From assembly GCA_003229915.1 (NCBI GenBank), contig QIGA01000159.1, positions 1 to 15,534 of the forward strand: a stretch of 15,534 nt of DNA, written 5' to 3'. The notes under the pieces were generated by a model, which was not told where the DNA came from, searched no databases, and worked only from the letters and a program-made list of their open reading frames with translations. The DNA is from Chloroflexota bacterium (GTDB taxonomy: Bacteria; Chloroflexota; Dehalococcoidia; SZUA-161). Positions 14,603 through 15,534 of the stretch are shown here, one piece after another (the first letter of the stretch is position 1; each line of letters opens with the position of its first letter). The translations under genes and the position numbers were made by a program.

Positions 14603-14862
14603 CCCCGAAATAGCGATTGGCTTTAAAAAACAGAGTTTCAGGTGTCACTGCGAGCATCTCGCCTTTTGTCATTCTGAGGGCGCAAAGCGACCGAAGAATC
14701 TCCTCTTCACTCTGTTCAGAGCTTCGGGCTCACCAGGGTGAACTCCGCGAAGCAATCTCACGGGCGTTAGGGCGTTCCATGGAACGCCCCTACACCCCAC
14801 GCTCCCACCACCCTTAGACTTAGATGGAGCAACTGACCAGTGTTCTGGTCGCTATTTTTGGG
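14603..14862. repeat. Mosaic intergenic repeat, copy B (enlarged)
   Basis: This is the second, same-orientation copy of the repeat at 1024-1205. It contains an extra inner segment (about 14656-14745) that starts near TTTTGTCATTCTGAGGGC, continues through GACCGAAGAATCTCC and rejoins the shared sequence at GCAATCTCACGGGCG. It also holds a perfect 20-base palindrome at 14770-14789, where copy A has a different near-palindrome. Flanking shared blocks are nearly identical between copies. Confidence 0.85.
14770..14789. repeat. Perfect 20-base palindrome inside repeat copy B
   Basis: GGGCGTTCCATGGAACGCCC equals its own reverse complement. Having no spacer, it would form a cruciform or a tight RNA hairpin rather than a terminator, and no T-run follows. 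Its right half is replaced by different sequence in copy A. Confidence 0.8.
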
Positions 14863-14876
14863 CCGGCGTGCTCTGC

Positions 14877-14904
14877 TGGAAAAGGCAGCTTATTGTGCTA
14901 TAAT
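14877..14904 (+). promoter_or_regulatory. Candidate extended -10 promoter for the zinc-ribbon gene
   Basis: A perfect TATAAT (14899-14904) with an extended TGC lies 16 bases after TGGAAA (14877-14882). Layout and -35 hexamer match the aroH promoter at 6100-6127. Transcription would start near 14911, about 125 bases before the gene. Confidence 0.6.
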
Positions 14905-15034
14905 GGCGACAGTTCGCTCAGTCAACCATGAAAACTATTCCCAGCTCTTGAGAGCTTTCCTGAGTATTACTCACAACTGGACATAGAAAGAGGGGAAGGG
15001 GAGCTAATCCAGAAGCTTTAAGAGGGGTGGTGGA

Positions 15035-15322
15035 ATGATGAAAGAGTACTGGTATGGGGCTGTTTACTGTGACAGATGTGACAAGACTCACTACTACAGG
15101 GCAGATATAATGCAAGGTTATGCTGACTACATAGTGGTCACTTGCCCAAACTGTTGGAAGCACCTAAGACACATAAGGGCTGACTTGGGCTATAGTATTA
15201 TCGGCTCTAAGCCTGGGGATCAGGGTTATTTTTCCATAGAGGCAGGAGAGGATACCTATATAGAAGATGTCGACAAGCTTATTCATGTAGCTGAGGACCT
15301 ATTGAAGGGCAGCAGTGGGTAA
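15035..15322 (+). CDS. Small zinc-ribbon protein of unknown function
   Basis: The 95-residue protein has two CxxC pairs, Cys12/Cys15 (VYCDRCDKTH) and Cys37/Cys40 (VTCPNCWKHL), 22 residues apart, which fits a single four-Cys zinc ribbon. The C-terminal half is acidic and possibly helical (DTYIEDVDKLIHVAEDLLKG). There is no signal peptide or membrane segment. ATG codons at 15035 and 15038 are adjacent; GAGGGG lies eight bases before the first. A predicted promoter upstream supports real expression. Base composition looks more A+T-rich than its neighbours, so it may be a later arrival. I do not recognise the family; a nucleic-acid-binding or adaptor role is possible from the fold alone. Confidence 0.65.
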   Translation: MMKEYWYGAVYCDRCDKTHYYRADIMQGYADYIVVTCPNCWKHLRHIRADLGYSIIGSKPGDQGYFSIEAGEDTYIEDVDKLIHVAEDLLKGSSG

Positions 15323-15335
15323 GAGTGGAAATCTC

Positions 15336-15379
15336 GTAGGTCGAGTGAGAGCAGATCACAGGTGACTATGCTCGACTAC
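15336..15379. other. Imperfect inverted repeat after the zinc-ribbon gene
   Basis: GTAGGTCGAG (15336-15345) pairs with CTCGACTAC (15371-15379) except for one bulged G. The 25-base loop contains a smaller inverted repeat, TCAC-AG-GTGA. There is no T-run. It may be an mRNA end structure or a regulator site upstream of the promoter at 15409. Confidence 0.35.
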
Positions 15380-15408
15380 CAGCTTAGAGATGATCGCAGC
15401 ACTGCTAC

Positions 15409-15437
15409 TTGACAAGCTGTTTGAGCCGTTGTATACT
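15409..15437 (+). promoter_or_regulatory. Strong sigma70-like promoter pointing out of the window
   Basis: A perfect TTGACA (15409-15414) and TATACT (15432-15437, five of six) are exactly 17 bases apart, the best promoter match in the window. Transcription would start near 15444. No complete gene follows within the remaining 90 bases. A frame starting at ATG 15499 stays open for 12 codons to the edge and could be the next gene, though its ribosome binding site is weak. Confidence 0.65.
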
Positions 15438-15534
15438 CATAATGATGTCGATGGTGACAGTAATAGATACAACTTAATAACCGGCAATTTGTGGGCTGAT
15501 GTACATGATAGTGCGGCTTGAGTACATTGAGCCG

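Larger units (their letters stand above)
14477..15034. other. Intergenic region with repeat copy B and a promoter
   Basis: The 558-base spacer has no convincing gene. Bases 14477-14602 show nothing I can assign and no clear terminator. Repeat copy B fills 14603-14862, a predicted promoter is at 14877-14904, and a leader of about 125 bases runs to the zinc-ribbon gene. A short plus-strand open frame (14617-14817) lies wholly in the repeat. Confidence 0.7.

Noticed and set aside
1024..14862. Whole interval as a composite transposon bounded by direct repeats
   Set aside because: No transposase, integrase or target-site duplication is visible, and the interval is mainly core biosynthetic genes.
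1..15534. CRISPR array, tRNA or rRNA genes
   Set aside because: No regularly spaced short repeats, cloverleaf candidates or rRNA-like segments were noticed while reading both strands.

Overview
This window most likely comes from an anaerobic bacterium of the Chloroflexota, class Dehalococcoidia or a relative. That is an inference from gene content: an archaeal-type fructose-bisphosphate aldolase/phosphatase, a thiolase/DUF35 catabolic cassette, paired family III CoA-transferases, an AroH-type chorismate mutase next to a type I-beta DAHP synthase, and mosaic intergenic repeats of a kind common in that group. No rRNA or other phylogenetic marker is present, so the placement is moderate. Most genes have good Shine-Dalgarno sites and G+C-rich codons.

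Layout. On the minus strand at the left edge lie cobO (cobalamin adenosyltransferase) and the first 86 codons of an FBP aldolase/phosphatase. A 495-base spacer follows, holding a mosaic repeat, a perfect 17-base inverted repeat and a sigma70-like promoter. The promoter faces a four-gene operon (1433-4762): two tandem thiolase-superfamily proteins of 385 residues each, then two DUF35 zinc-ribbon/OB-fold proteins. Neither thiolase-like protein shows the catalytic Cys or the His of the GHP motif, so the operon probably encodes a CoA-ester C-C bond enzyme that is not a standard thiolase. A histone-deacetylase-superfamily amidohydrolase follows (4993-6027).

From 6164 to 10075 a tightly packed, partly overlapping housekeeping operon carries aroH, a DAHP synthase gene, an endonuclease IV-like TIM barrel gene, pyrD and a comF-family gene. 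Next come hpf (long ribosome hibernation factor) and nadE, each with a predicted promoter, and separated by a spacer with a nested palindromic repeat. Then come two tandem family III CoA-transferases (11974-14476), which may form a heteromer. A second, enlarged copy of the 1024-1205 repeat sits at 14603-14862. It is followed by a small two-CxxC zinc-ribbon protein and a strong outward-facing promoter whose target lies beyond the window.

How the genes may work together. The CoA-transferases could activate a carboxylic acid as a CoA thioester, and the thiolase-like/DUF35 complex could cleave or form a C-C bond in an acyl-CoA, as BbsEF and BbsAB do in anaerobic toluene degradation. The two modules are 7 kb apart with unrelated genes between them, so this link is only a hypothesis. 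The most novel element is the doubly Cys/His-less thiolase pair with its two unlike DUF35 partners.
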